Source: Streptomyces sp. ISL-43
GTDB lineage: Bacteria; Actinomycetota; Actinomycetes; Streptomycetales; Streptomycetaceae
Length of the DNA stretch: 64,000 bases
NCBI RefSeq assembly: GCF_018614195.1
Contig: NZ_JAGGOT010000052.1
Coordinates: 1 to 64,000, forward strand
Direction of reading: 5' to 3'
Numbering within the stretch: position 1 is the stretch's first letter; every line of letters starts with the position of its first letter. The translations under genes and the position numbers were made by a program. This document shows, piece after piece, positions 49,520 to 57,459 of the stretch. The notes below the pieces were generated by a model, which saw only the letters and a program-made list of their open reading frames with translations, made no database searches and was not told where the DNA came from.

Positions 49520-50050
49520 GTGCAGATCGAGAAGGTGATCGGCGGCAATATGCGTCGCATCCGCGAGCAGTGCGGCCTGTCTCAGACCGATCTCGGGGCG
49601 GCGCTGGGCCAGCACATCGGCCGAAGCTGGAGCCGGCAGGCTGTATCCGCGGCCGAGCAGGGGCGACGTTCGTTCACCGCCGCTGACTTGCTGGGTCTGT
49701 CGCTGACCCTGGACGTCTCGGTGCCCGAACTCTTCTTCCTCGCAGACTGGCGTAGTGAGGGGCGCGTGCAGCTGGGGGAGGGGGCGGAGATCGGGGCGGA
49801 CGCCTACCGGGAGCGCATCCTGCATGAACTTGACGCCTCGAATTCGGCGCAGCTGATGATCAAGGCTGATGTGCAGGAACTGGGGGCCGCTGTCGTCAAG
49901 ATGCGCGAGCAGCACGCCAAGGCTGGCGCGGCACTTGCTGGCCTGGAGGTGGGCCTTGTGTACGCGGCGAAGGTGGCCCAGCTCATGACGGAGGCAGAGG
50001 CGGCCGCACTGACTTCCGAGATGGAACGGCTGGACGCCGACGGCAAGTAG
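49520..50050 (+). CDS. XRE family repressor-like protein
   Basis: The 176-residue protein has an N-terminal XRE HTH (NMRRIREQCGLSQTDLGAAL, SRQAVSAAEQGRRSFTAADL) and a C-terminal helical region (QELGAAVVKMREQHAKAGAA, predicted oligomerisation). It looks like an element immunity repressor. GTG 49520 follows AGGAGGAG. It lies 27 bp upstream of the integrase in one operon. Confidence 0.8.
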   Translation: MQIEKVIGGNMRRIREQCGLSQTDLGAALGQHIGRSWSRQAVSAAEQGRRSFTAADLLGLSLTLDVSVPELFFLADWRSEGRVQLGEGAEIGADAYRERILHELDASNSAQLMIKADVQELGAAVVKMREQHAKAGAALAGLEVGLVYAAKVAQLMTEAEAAALTSEMERLDADGK

Positions 50051-50077
50051 GCCACGGGGAGCCTGGGAGGGGGAGTC

Positions 50078-51265
50078 ATGGCTGAGATCAAGAAGGTCGT
50101 CCTACAGAGCGGGAAGACTCGGTACCGGACCGTGGTCGACGCCGGCCACGACGAGACCGGCAAGCGTATTCAGCTCACCATCACCCGGGACACCATCACC
50201 GAGGTTAAGAACGAGCGGGCCCGGGTCCAGGCGGAACGGGCGTCCGGCACGTTCATCGCCCCGAACAAAATCACCCTTACTGAGTGGCTGGACCAGTGGC
50301 TGGAGTACAAGCGGCGCGACGTCGAGGAGACGACGATCCGCACGTACCGGCTCGCCCTGATCCACGTCTACGACCGGCTCGGCGGCATCCGTCTCCAGGA
50401 ACTCACCGAGGACCACGTACGCGACTTCGTCGACGAGGTCATCGCCACGGGCCGGCGCAAGGGCGGCCAGCCCGGTACCCGCCTTGCCGTGTCGACGGTC
50501 GAGGGGATCCTGACCCGTCTCCGTGAGGCCCTCGGCCGTGCCGTGGTCCGCCGGATGGTCGGCGTGAACGTCGCCTCCGAGGTGCGGCCCTCGCTCGCGG
50601 ACAAGAAGACCGACAAGCGGGAGCGCACCCGGGCCAAGCCCTGGAGCGTGGACGAGGTGCAGGCGTTCCTCCAGGGCACCCTGGAGGAGCGGTTGTTCGC
50701 TCCGCTGCTGCTGTCCCTGATGGGCCTCCGGCCGGCCGAGGTCTGCGGCATGAAGTGGGCGGACATCGACCTGGAGGCGGGGCTCCTCAGCATCACTCAG
50801 ACCCGCACGATGATGGGCAACCACACGGTGCTGGAGAAGGACACCAAGACCGCGGCCGGCGAGCGGGCCTTGCCCCTGCCTCGGTGGCCCTGGGCGGCCC
50901 TCAAGGCGCTCCGGGCCCGGCAGGATGAGGAGAAGGAAGCCGCGGGCGACGGGTACACCGACACGGGGTACGTCGCCGTCAACGAACTCGGGATCCCGCT
51001 GAACACCCGCCAGTTCCGGGAGTACGCCTACGGGCTGATGGAAGCTGCGGGCCTGCGGAGGGTCCGGCTGTACGACGCCCGCCACTCGACCTTGAAGGCC
51101 ATCGCGCTGAGCGGCGTCCCGGACGTCATCCTCGCCGCGTGGGCCGGCCATACCAATGCGGCGCTCACGAAGCGTAAGTACGTGTCCATCGAAGCCGAGG
51201 ACATGCGAGCGGCCGCGGATGCCCTGGACGTCTTCTACGGAGGTGAACTCACAGCCCTAGCGTGA
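50078..51265 (+). CDS. int: Tyrosine recombinase / site-specific integrase
   Basis: The 395-residue protein has an N-terminal arm-binding region, a SAM-like core-binding domain (TLTEWLDQWLEYKRRDVEET region) and a catalytic domain. Visible active-site residues: Arg in LMGLRPAEVCGMKWADIDL, His/Arg in RLYDARHSTLKAIALSG, His in AAWAGHTNAALTK and Tyr in KRKYVSIEAED. It starts 27 bp after the XRE gene with GGGAGG upstream. The predicted attR core is 44 bp after its stop, the usual layout for integrases. Confidence 0.93.
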   Translation: MAEIKKVVLQSGKTRYRTVVDAGHDETGKRIQLTITRDTITEVKNERARVQAERASGTFIAPNKITLTEWLDQWLEYKRRDVEETTIRTYRLALIHVYDRLGGIRLQELTEDHVRDFVDEVIATGRRKGGQPGTRLAVSTVEGILTRLREALGRAVVRRMVGVNVASEVRPSLADKKTDKRERTRAKPWSVDEVQAFLQGTLEERLFAPLLLSLMGLRPAEVCGMKWADIDLEAGLLSITQTRTMMGNHTVLEKDTKTAAGERALPLPRWPWAALKALRARQDEEKEAAGDGYTDTGYVAVNELGIPLNTRQFREYAYGLMEAAGLRRVRLYDARHSTLKAIALSGVPDVILAAWAGHTNAALTKRKYVSIEAEDMRAAADALDVFYGGELTALA

Positions 51266-51277
51266 GAAATTGTGAGA
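51262..51277 (+). repeat. GTGAGA arm-type repeats, right end
   Basis: GTGAGA at 51262 and TGTGAGA at 51271 lie 30-50 bp inside the predicted attR core, mirroring TGTGAGACG repeats inside attL. Confidence 0.45.
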
Positions 51278-51306
51278 GATGATCTCCCTGAGATCTCTCC
51301 CTAAGT

Positions 51307-51319
51307 CTCTGATCAGGCA
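51307..51319. other. Predicted attR of the 14.45-kb mobile element
   Basis: CTCTGATCAGGCA is the exact reverse complement of the 13-bp sequence at 36856-36868 and contains the core CTGATCAG (51309-51316). This mirror relation is what two different palindromes sharing an 8-bp overlap would give after recombination. Confidence 0.65.
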
Positions 51320-51451
51320 AAACAGCTTGTGGCGTAGAACAGTGGAGGGATTCTACTTGGGCCGCCGCTGTGTGTTTACGCAGGTAGGGGCCCCACCCGG
51401 GATTGTGGCTTGCTACGAGAGCCGGCGGGGGAGCGCCGGGCCCCGGGAGGC

Positions 51452-52243
51452 CTACGGGAGCCGCTCGCCGGCCGCGGCCCCGTACGGCAGCAGCTCCGGG
51501 CGCTTGGACGGGAGGCCGTCCCCGCTGGAGCGGCCCGTCAGGCGGCGGCCGACCCACGGCAGCAGGTGCTGTCGCGCGAAGCTGAGGTCCTGCGCCCGGC
51601 GCACGGCCCAGCCCGGCGGGACGGCCGCGGGCAGCTCGGCGCGCCAGTCCTCCTCGGCCGGCAGGCCCAGCGCCTGCCAGACGGCCTCCGCGACCCTGCG
51701 GTGGCCCTCCGCCGTCAGGTGCAGCCGGTCCACGTCCCACATCCGGGGATCGGCGAGCACGGAGGCCCCGTACAGGTCCACCACGACGGCGCCGTGCCGC
51801 GCGGCGAGCTCCTCGACGATGACGAAGACCTCCTCCATGCGCGGGCGGAAACGATCCATCACGGGCCCGTCGCGCCCCGGGGAGCGCATCAGGACCAGCG
51901 TCCCGCAGGCGGGAGCCAACAGGCCGACGGCCTCCTCCAGGTGTCCGCGGACCCGGCCCATGTCGACCTTGGGCCGCAGGGCGTCGTTCAGCCCGCCGAC
52001 CAGAGTCACCACGTCGGCGCCCATCGCGGCGGCCGCCGGCGCCTGCTCCTCGGCGATCTGCCCGATGAGCTTGCCGCGGACCGCGAGGTTCGCGTAGCGG
52101 AAGCCGGGCTCGCGCGCGGCCAGGCGGTCGGCCAGCAGATCGGCCCAGCCCCGGTAGGAGCCGTCCGGGAGCAGGTCCGACATGCCCTCGGTGAAGGAGT
52201 CGCCGACCGCGACGAAACTGGTGTAAGACGCATTCATCTCCAT
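51452..52243 (-). CDS. SGNH/GDSL hydrolase family protein
   Basis: The 263-residue protein has block I FVAVGDSFTEGM with the Ser nucleophile, block II Gly in NLAVRGK, block III LVGGLND (Asn) and block V DVDRLHLTAEGH (Asp, His). It is a cytosolic esterase/lipase-like enzyme of the type common in Streptomyces cores; the substrate is unknown. The mobile element lies just downstream of its 3' end. Confidence 0.9.
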   Translation of the reverse strand: MEMNASYTSFVAVGDSFTEGMSDLLPDGSYRGWADLLADRLAAREPGFRYANLAVRGKLIGQIAEEQAPAAAAMGADVVTLVGGLNDALRPKVDMGRVRGHLEEAVGLLAPACGTLVLMRSPGRDGPVMDRFRPRMEEVFVIVEELAARHGAVVVDLYGASVLADPRMWDVDRLHLTAEGHRRVAEAVWQALGLPAEEDWRAELPAAVPPGWAVRRAQDLSFARQHLLPWVGRRLTGRSSGDGLPSKRPELLPYGAAAGERLP

Positions 52244-52327
52244 GGCGGGAGCGATGCTACCGCGCGGTACGCCTGCCCCGCAGGCGGGACCGGCGTACCG
52301 GGGAGACGCAGGCCGGACTTGGGCCCT

Positions 52328-52391
52328 GTCGTCGAAGTGGTGCCTGGCCCGCAGCGCCCGCCGCGGGCCTTACCGGCTCCGCTTCGACGAC
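52328..52391 (-). terminator. Long imperfect hairpin
   Basis: GTCGTCGAAG (52328-52337) pairs with CTTCGACGAC (52382-52391), and inner GGCCCGC pairs with GCGGGCC. It lies just after the CBS protein gene (ends 52397) and before the SGNH start, and most likely terminates the CBS operon. Confidence 0.65.
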
Positions 52392-52396
52392 ATGGC

Positions 52397-53416
52397 CTAT
52401 GCCGAGGCCGGCCTGCCGAACAGCTCCCGCAGAACGTCCTCCATCGTGACCAGACCCGTCATGGCGCCGTCGGGGCCGAGTACCGCCGCCAGGTGCGTAC
52501 GGCTGCGCCGCATCGCGGTCAGCACGTCGTCCAGCGGGGTCTCCGCCCGCACCTGGGCGATCGGCCGCAGCGCGGAGACCGGGAACGGCTCGTCCCGCTC
52601 CGCCACGTCCAGGGCGTCCTTGACGTGCAGGTATCCCAGGATCCGGTGCTGTGCGTCGATCACCGGGAAACGGGAGTACCCCGACGCCGCCGACAGCTGC
52701 TCGAGCCCGGCCGGCGTGATGCCCTCCCGGGCCGGAACGACCCGGTCCGCCGGCAGCACCACATCGGTCACCGGCCGCCGCCCCAGCTCCAGGGCGTCGT
52801 GCAGCCGCTCGCTCGCCCGGTCGTCGATGAGCCCCGCGTCACTGGAGTCCTTGACGATCCGGGCCAGCTCGTCGTCCGAGAAGGTCGCCCCGACCTCGTC
52901 CCTGACCTCCACCCGCAGCAGCCGCAGCAGGGCGCTGGCGAAGGCGTTGATCGCGAAGATCACCGGCCTCAGCGCCCGCGTCAGGGTCACCAGCGGCGGG
53001 CCCAGCAGCAGCGCGGTCCGCACGGGTTCGGCCAGCGCCACGTTCTTCGGCAGCATCTCGCCGAAGAGCATGTGCAGGTACGTGGCCAGCGCCAGCGCCA
53101 CCACGAAGGAGATCGCGTGCGTCAGCCCGCCCGGCACCCCGAAGAAGTCGAAGGCGGGGGTCAGCAGGTGCGCGATGGCCGGCTCGGCCACCACACCCAG
53201 CACCAGGGTGCACAGCGTGATGCCCAGCTGGGCCGCCGCCATCAGCGCCGACACGTGTTCCAGGCCCCACAGCACGGCGCGCGCCCTGCGGTCGCCGCTC
53301 TCGGCATACGGTTCGATCTGGCTGCGCCGGACCGAGATCAGCGCGAACTCCGCGCCGACGAAGAAGGCGTTGACGACCAGGGTCGCCAGGCCGATCAGCA
53401 ACTGGACGACGGTCAT
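52397..53416 (-). CDS. CNNM/CorC-type CBS domain membrane protein
   Basis: The 339-residue protein has a DUF21/CNNM membrane domain (GLATLVVNAFFVGAEFALIS, SALMAAAQLGITLCTLVLGV, YLHMLFGEMLPKNVALAEP) and two CBS domains (VVLPADRVVPAREGITPAGL; VRAETPLDDVLTAMRRSRTH). The HlyC/CorC C-terminal domain is missing, unlike in its neighbour. Relatives take part in Mg2+ or Na+ flux. ATGA overlap with the upstream paralogue. Confidence 0.88.
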   Translation of the reverse strand: MTVVQLLIGLATLVVNAFFVGAEFALISVRRSQIEPYAESGDRRARAVLWGLEHVSALMAAAQLGITLCTLVLGVVAEPAIAHLLTPAFDFFGVPGGLTHAISFVVALALATYLHMLFGEMLPKNVALAEPVRTALLLGPPLVTLTRALRPVIFAINAFASALLRLLRVEVRDEVGATFSDDELARIVKDSSDAGLIDDRASERLHDALELGRRPVTDVVLPADRVVPAREGITPAGLEQLSAASGYSRFPVIDAQHRILGYLHVKDALDVAERDEPFPVSALRPIAQVRAETPLDDVLTAMRRSRTHLAAVLGPDGAMTGLVTMEDVLRELFGRPASA

Positions 53417-54753
53417 CGGGTCTCCTCCGCACCATGGCCACCGGTGGGCTCGACCGGCACGTGCAGCAGCACCCGCGCGGCCCGCCGCCCACTCGCGTCC
53501 ACCACGTCCAGACGCCAGCCGTCGAGGTCCAGGCTGTCGCCGACCACCGGGATCCGCCCCAGTTGGGTCGCTATCAGTCCGGCCAGGGTCTCGTACGGGC
53601 CGTCGGGCACGCGCAGTCCGATCCGCTGGAGCTGGTCGGTGCGCGCGGAGCCGTCCGCGGAGTACAGCGCGCGCCCGGAGGCGTCCTCCCCGGCCGAGGC
53701 CAGATCGGGGGTCTCGTGCGGGTCGTGCTCGTCGCGGACCTCGCCGACGACCTCCTCGACGATGTCCTCCAGCGTGGCCACACCGGCCGTGCCGCCGTAC
53801 TCGTCGATGACGACGGCCATCGTCTGCTTGCCGGACAGCCGGTCCAGCAGCCGGTCCACGGTGAGCGACTCCGGTACGAGGAGCGGTTCGCGCAGCAGCT
53901 GCGACACCGGGTGGCGGTGCCGCTCCTCGGCGGGCAGCGCCAGTACGTCCTTGATGTGGACGGTGCCGACGACGGTGTCGAGGCTGCCCCGGTAGACGGG
54001 GAAGCGGGACAGGCCCGTGGCGAGCGTCGCGTTGGCCACGTCCTCGGCGGTGGTCTGCACGTCGAGGGCGGTGACCTGGACGCGCGGGGTCATGACGTTC
54101 TCCGCGGTCAGGTCGGCGAGGTTCAAGGTCCGCACGAACAGCTCGGCGGTGTCCTTCTCCAGGGCGCCCGCCCTCGCGGAGTGCCGGGCGAGGGCCACCA
54201 GCTCCTGCGGGGTGCGCGCGGAGGCGAGCTCCTCGGTGGGTTCCAGGCCGAACCGGCGGACCATGTGGTTCGCCGTGGTGTTCAGATGGCTGATCAGGGG
54301 CTTGAAGGAGCGGCTGAAGACCCGCTGCGTCGTGGCGACGCGCTTGGCGACGGCCAGCGGTGAGGAGATCGCCCAGTTCTTGGGCACGAGCTCGCCGACG
54401 ACCATCAGGACGACGGTCGACAGCACGGTGCCGAGGACGAGGGCGGTGGAGGACGCGGCGCCGGCGGACAGTCCCATGGCCTTGAAGGGGCCCTTGAGCA
54501 GGGCGGCGATCGAGGGCTTGGAGATCATGCCGATGACCAGGCCGGTCACGGTGATGCCCAGCTGGGCGCCGGACAGCTGGAAGGTCAGGCTGCGGACGGC
54601 GGCCATGGCGCTGTCGGCGCCGCGCTCGCCGCGCTCGACGGCCCGCTCCAGCTCGCTGCGCTCGATGGTGGTCAGCGAGAACTCGGCCGCGACGAAGATT
54701 CCGCAGACGACACAGAGCAGCAGGGCCAGGAGAAGCAGGAGCACTTCGGTCAT
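53413..54753 (-). CDS. CNNM/CorC-type protein with CBS and transporter-associated domains
   Basis: The 446-residue protein has a DUF21 membrane domain (LCGIFVAAEFSLTTIERSEL-like N-terminus, GELVPKNWAISSPLAVAKRV), two CBS domains (VMTPRVQVTALDVQTTAEDV; LVPESLTVDRLLDRL) with the family signature MAVVIDEYGGTAGVATLEDI, VEEVVGEVRDEHD, and a C-terminal CorC_HlyC domain. It is likely a metal-ion transporter or its regulator, co-transcribed with the shorter paralogue. Confidence 0.92.
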   Translation of the reverse strand: MTEVLLLLLALLLCVVCGIFVAAEFSLTTIERSELERAVERGERGADSAMAAVRSLTFQLSGAQLGITVTGLVIGMISKPSIAALLKGPFKAMGLSAGAASSTALVLGTVLSTVVLMVVGELVPKNWAISSPLAVAKRVATTQRVFSRSFKPLISHLNTTANHMVRRFGLEPTEELASARTPQELVALARHSARAGALEKDTAELFVRTLNLADLTAENVMTPRVQVTALDVQTTAEDVANATLATGLSRFPVYRGSLDTVVGTVHIKDVLALPAEERHRHPVSQLLREPLLVPESLTVDRLLDRLSGKQTMAVVIDEYGGTAGVATLEDIVEEVVGEVRDEHDPHETPDLASAGEDASGRALYSADGSARTDQLQRIGLRVPDGPYETLAGLIATQLGRIPVVGDSLDLDGWRLDVVDASGRRAARVLLHVPVEPTGGHGAEETR

Positions 54754-54961
54754 CGGTCGGTCACCTCCGTCCCATGATCGGCCAGGAGGAGGCGTGTCGC
54801 GCGATGTCGCGTACCGGAATGAAGGGGGCTGGGAGGCTCGCCCATGGGCGGACGCTCACACCTTTCGTTTCGAGGTGAACCGTTGGCTACATGGTAAAGG
54901 AAGGGCAAAGGGATCGGATCATCCTTTTGGCGGAGCGAACCGTGCGTGATGGGATCCGCCC

Positions 54962-55387
54962 ATGAACGATCTTCGTATCGAACCCGCCGCGGCGGCCGAC
55001 CTCGCCACCGTCCTCGACTTCTGGAAGGCGGCCGCCGAGGGCACGAGTATCAGTGACGACCTCGACGGCGTCGAGCGCCTCCACGCCCGCGACCCGCAGG
55101 CGCTGCTGCTCGCCCGCCGGGGCGGCGAACTGGTGGGCACGGTCATAGCCGGGTTCGACGGCTGGCGGTGCCACCTGTACCGGCTCGCGGTGCACCCGGA
55201 CCACCGCCGCCAGGGGATCGGGTCGATGCTGCTGGCCGCCGCCGAGGAGCGGTTCGCGGCGCTCGGCGGGCGGCGCTCCGACGCGATGGTGCTCAACCGG
55301 AACGAGCGCGGGCAGCGGGCGTGGGAGGCCGCCGGCTACCACCCCGAGGACCACTGGACACGCTGGGTCAAGCCGCTGGACGGGTGA
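54962..55387 (+). CDS. GNAT family N-acetyltransferase
   Basis: The 141-residue protein has the GNAT core with motif A LYRLAVHPDHRRQGIGSMLL and motif B MVLNRNERGQRAWEAAGYHP. The substrate is unknown. It starts at ATG 54962 and converges on bioD. Confidence 0.9.
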   Translation: MNDLRIEPAAAADLATVLDFWKAAAEGTSISDDLDGVERLHARDPQALLLARRGGELVGTVIAGFDGWRCHLYRLAVHPDHRRQGIGSMLLAAAEERFAALGGRRSDAMVLNRNERGQRAWEAAGYHPEDHWTRWVKPLDG

Positions 55388-55406
55388 CCCCGCCCCCCGG
55401 CCCCGC

Positions 55407-56135
55407 CTACGCCGGCCAGCTGGTCAGGAAGGAGCCGGCGGACCAGGTGCCCGCCAGGGGCGCGGCCAGCCAGGAGGGGGCCGCCGCGCGGAAGGCGGCC
55501 GGGTCCCACGAGCCCGCGCCCGAGGGGATCGCGCCCAGGAGGGGGAGGGCGGAGACCGAGGGCAGGTCGGCCAGGTTGCACCGGGCCGCCAGGCCGGGGT
55601 CGGCGGGCCAGCTGCCGATCACCACGCCGAGAGCGTCGAGCTCCCGGGCCCGGAGGGCTTCCGCGGTCAGGGCCGTGGAGTTCAGCGTGCCCAGACCCGC
55701 CGGCGCCACGATCAGGGTCGGAGCGCCGAGGAGCCGGGCGGCGTCGGCCAGGGTGTTGCCGGCCTCGTCGAAGCGGACCAGCAGACCCCCCGCACCCTCG
55801 ACCAGGACCAGGTCGTGGGAGCGGGCGAGGCGCTGCGCGGCTTCCGCGATCCGCGCGGGGGAGAGCGTCGCCAGGCCCGCGCGGCGGGCTGCCGTGTCCG
55901 GGGCCAACGGCTCGGGGTAGCGGGCCAGTTCCACCGCGGTGACGGCGGAGCCGGCCAGCCGGACGGCTTCCGCGGCGTCCCCGGGCTCGTCCGGGCCGAC
56001 CCCCGTCTGGGCCGGCTTGAGGACGGCCACCGAGCGGCCGGCGGCGAGCGCCGCCGCCGCGACGGCCGAGGTCACGACCGTCTTGCCGATCTCCGTGCCC
56101 GTGCCCGAGATGACGAGTACCGAGGGGGCGGGCAC
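55407..56135 (-). CDS. bioD: Dethiobiotin synthetase
   Basis: The 242-residue enzyme closes the ureido ring of dethiobiotin using CO2 and ATP. Signatures: P-loop ISGTGTEIGKT, LKPAQTG (substrate Lys) and LVEGAGGLLVR. GTG 56135 follows the bioA stop by 1 bp, so translation is coupled. It is the last gene of bioB-bioA-bioD. Confidence 0.94.
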   Translation of the reverse strand: MPAPSVLVISGTGTEIGKTVVTSAVAAAALAAGRSVAVLKPAQTGVGPDEPGDAAEAVRLAGSAVTAVELARYPEPLAPDTAARRAGLATLSPARIAEAAQRLARSHDLVLVEGAGGLLVRFDEAGNTLADAARLLGAPTLIVAPAGLGTLNSTALTAEALRARELDALGVVIGSWPADPGLAARCNLADLPSVSALPLLGAIPSGAGSWDPAAFRAAAPSWLAAPLAGTWSAGSFLTSWPA

Positions 56136-56136
56136 G

Positions 56137-57459
56137 TCAGGCCTCCTTCGCGGCCGCGACGACGCCGCGGCAGATGCGGGCAAGGTCGCCGTCGCCGGTG
56201 ACGAACGGCGGCATCGTGTAGATCAGGTCCCGGAACGGGCGCAGCCAGACGCCTTCCCGGACCGCCGCCCGGGTGGCGCTCGACATGTCGACTTGGTGAT
56301 CGAGCTGGATCACGCCGATCGCGCCCAGGACGCGGACGTCCTTGACCCCGGGCAGGGAGGCCGCCGGGGTCAGGCCTTCGAGGAGGCCCGCCTCTATGCG
56401 CTTGACCTCGCGCTGCCAATCCTGGCCGAGGAGCAGGTCGATCGAGGCCAGCGCCACCGCCGTGGCGAGCGGGTTGCCCATGAAGGTCGGTCCGTGGGCC
56501 AGGACGGGGACTTCGCCCCGGGAGATGCCGTCCGCCACCCGCGCCGTGCAGAGGGTGGCCGAGAGGGTGAGGTACCCGCCGGTCAGCGACTTGCCCAGGC
56601 ACATCACGTCCGGGGTGATCCCCGCGTGGTCCGCCGCGAACAGCGCGCCCGTGCGGCCGAAGCCGGTGGCGATCTCGTCGAGGATCAGCAGGACGCCGAA
56701 CTCGTCGCACAGCTCGCGCAGGACGCGGAGGTAGCCCGGGTTGTGGAAGCGCATGCCCCCCGCGCCCTGGACCACCGGTTCCACGATGACCGCTGCCAGC
56801 TCGTCCGCGTGCGCCTCGACCAGGGAGCGCAGGTGGGCGACGTAGGCGGGGTCGACCGGTGCGCCGAACCCGCTCGGCGGGGCGTCCGCGAAGAGCTGGC
56901 GCGGCAGGACGCCCGACCACAGCTCGTGCATGCCGCCCTCGGGGTCGCAGACGGCCATCGGCTGCCAGGTGTCCCCGTGGTAGCCGCCGCGCCAGGTGAG
57001 CAGGCGGGTCTTCGCGGGGCGGCCGACCGACCGCCAGTACTGGAGGCACATCTTGACCGCGACCTCGACCGAGACCGAGCCCGAGTCGGCGAGGAAGACG
57101 TGTTCCAGGCCGGCCGGGGTGATCTCGACGAGCTTCGCGGCGAGCCGGACGGCGGGCTCGTGGGTGAGCCCGCCGAACATCACGTGCGCCATGCGGCCGA
57201 GCTGGCCGGTCACCGCCTCGTTGAGGGCGGGGTGGTTGTACCCGTGGATCGCCGACCACCACGAGGACATGCCGTCGACCAGCTCGTCCTGGCCCTCGGA
57301 AGGCTCGGCGAGCCGCAGCCGGACCCCCGAGGCGGACGCGACGACCAGCGGATCCTGCCGCCCGGGCATCGGTCCGTAGGGGTGCCAGACGTGCTGCCGG
57401 TCCAGCGCGAGCAGTTCGGCGGCCGGCAGCACGTCGGGCGAGTGGCGCTGATCAGGCAT
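56137..57459 (-). CDS. bioA: Adenosylmethionine-8-amino-7-oxononanoate aminotransferase
   Basis: The 440-residue PLP enzyme converts KAPA to DAPA with SAM as amino donor. Seen: HVWHPYGPMPG at the N-terminus, GMSSWWSAIHGYNHPALNEA, EPVVQGAGGM, ILDEIATGFGRTGALFA and the PLP Lys in MCLGKSLTGGYLTLSATL. It overlaps bioB by 8 bp. Confidence 0.96.
   Translation of the reverse strand: MPDQRHSPDVLPAAELLALDRQHVWHPYGPMPGRQDPLVVASASGVRLRLAEPSEGQDELVDGMSSWWSAIHGYNHPALNEAVTGQLGRMAHVMFGGLTHEPAVRLAAKLVEITPAGLEHVFLADSGSVSVEVAVKMCLQYWRSVGRPAKTRLLTWRGGYHGDTWQPMAVCDPEGGMHELWSGVLPRQLFADAPPSGFGAPVDPAYVAHLRSLVEAHADELAAVIVEPVVQGAGGMRFHNPGYLRVLRELCDEFGVLLILDEIATGFGRTGALFAADHAGITPDVMCLGKSLTGGYLTLSATLCTARVADGISRGEVPVLAHGPTFMGNPLATAVALASIDLLLGQDWQREVKRIEAGLLEGLTPAASLPGVKDVRVLGAIGVIQLDHQVDMSSATRAAVREGVWLRPFRDLIYTMPPFVTGDGDLARICRGVVAAAKEA

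Larger units (their letters stand above)
36859..51316. mobile_element. Integrated mobile element (satellite-like) with integrase, prim-pol and tape-measure gene
   Basis: The 14.45-kb element lies between purB and the SGNH hydrolase and is bounded by predicted attL and attR. It encodes integrase, XRE repressor, divergent excisionase-like protein, prim-pol/AAA ATPase, repeat cluster, small proteins, a tape-measure protein and two regulatory operons. No FtsK/TraB-like translocase, terminase, portal, capsid or lysis gene is present. That content differs from actinobacterial ICEs of the pSAM2 type and from full prophages. Confidence 0.75.

Noticed and set aside
36797..51451. Actinobacterial ICE (pSAM2-like)
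   Set aside because: Integrase, regulator and prim-pol fit, but no FtsK/TraB-type transfer protein or Spd/Nud genes are present anywhere in the element.
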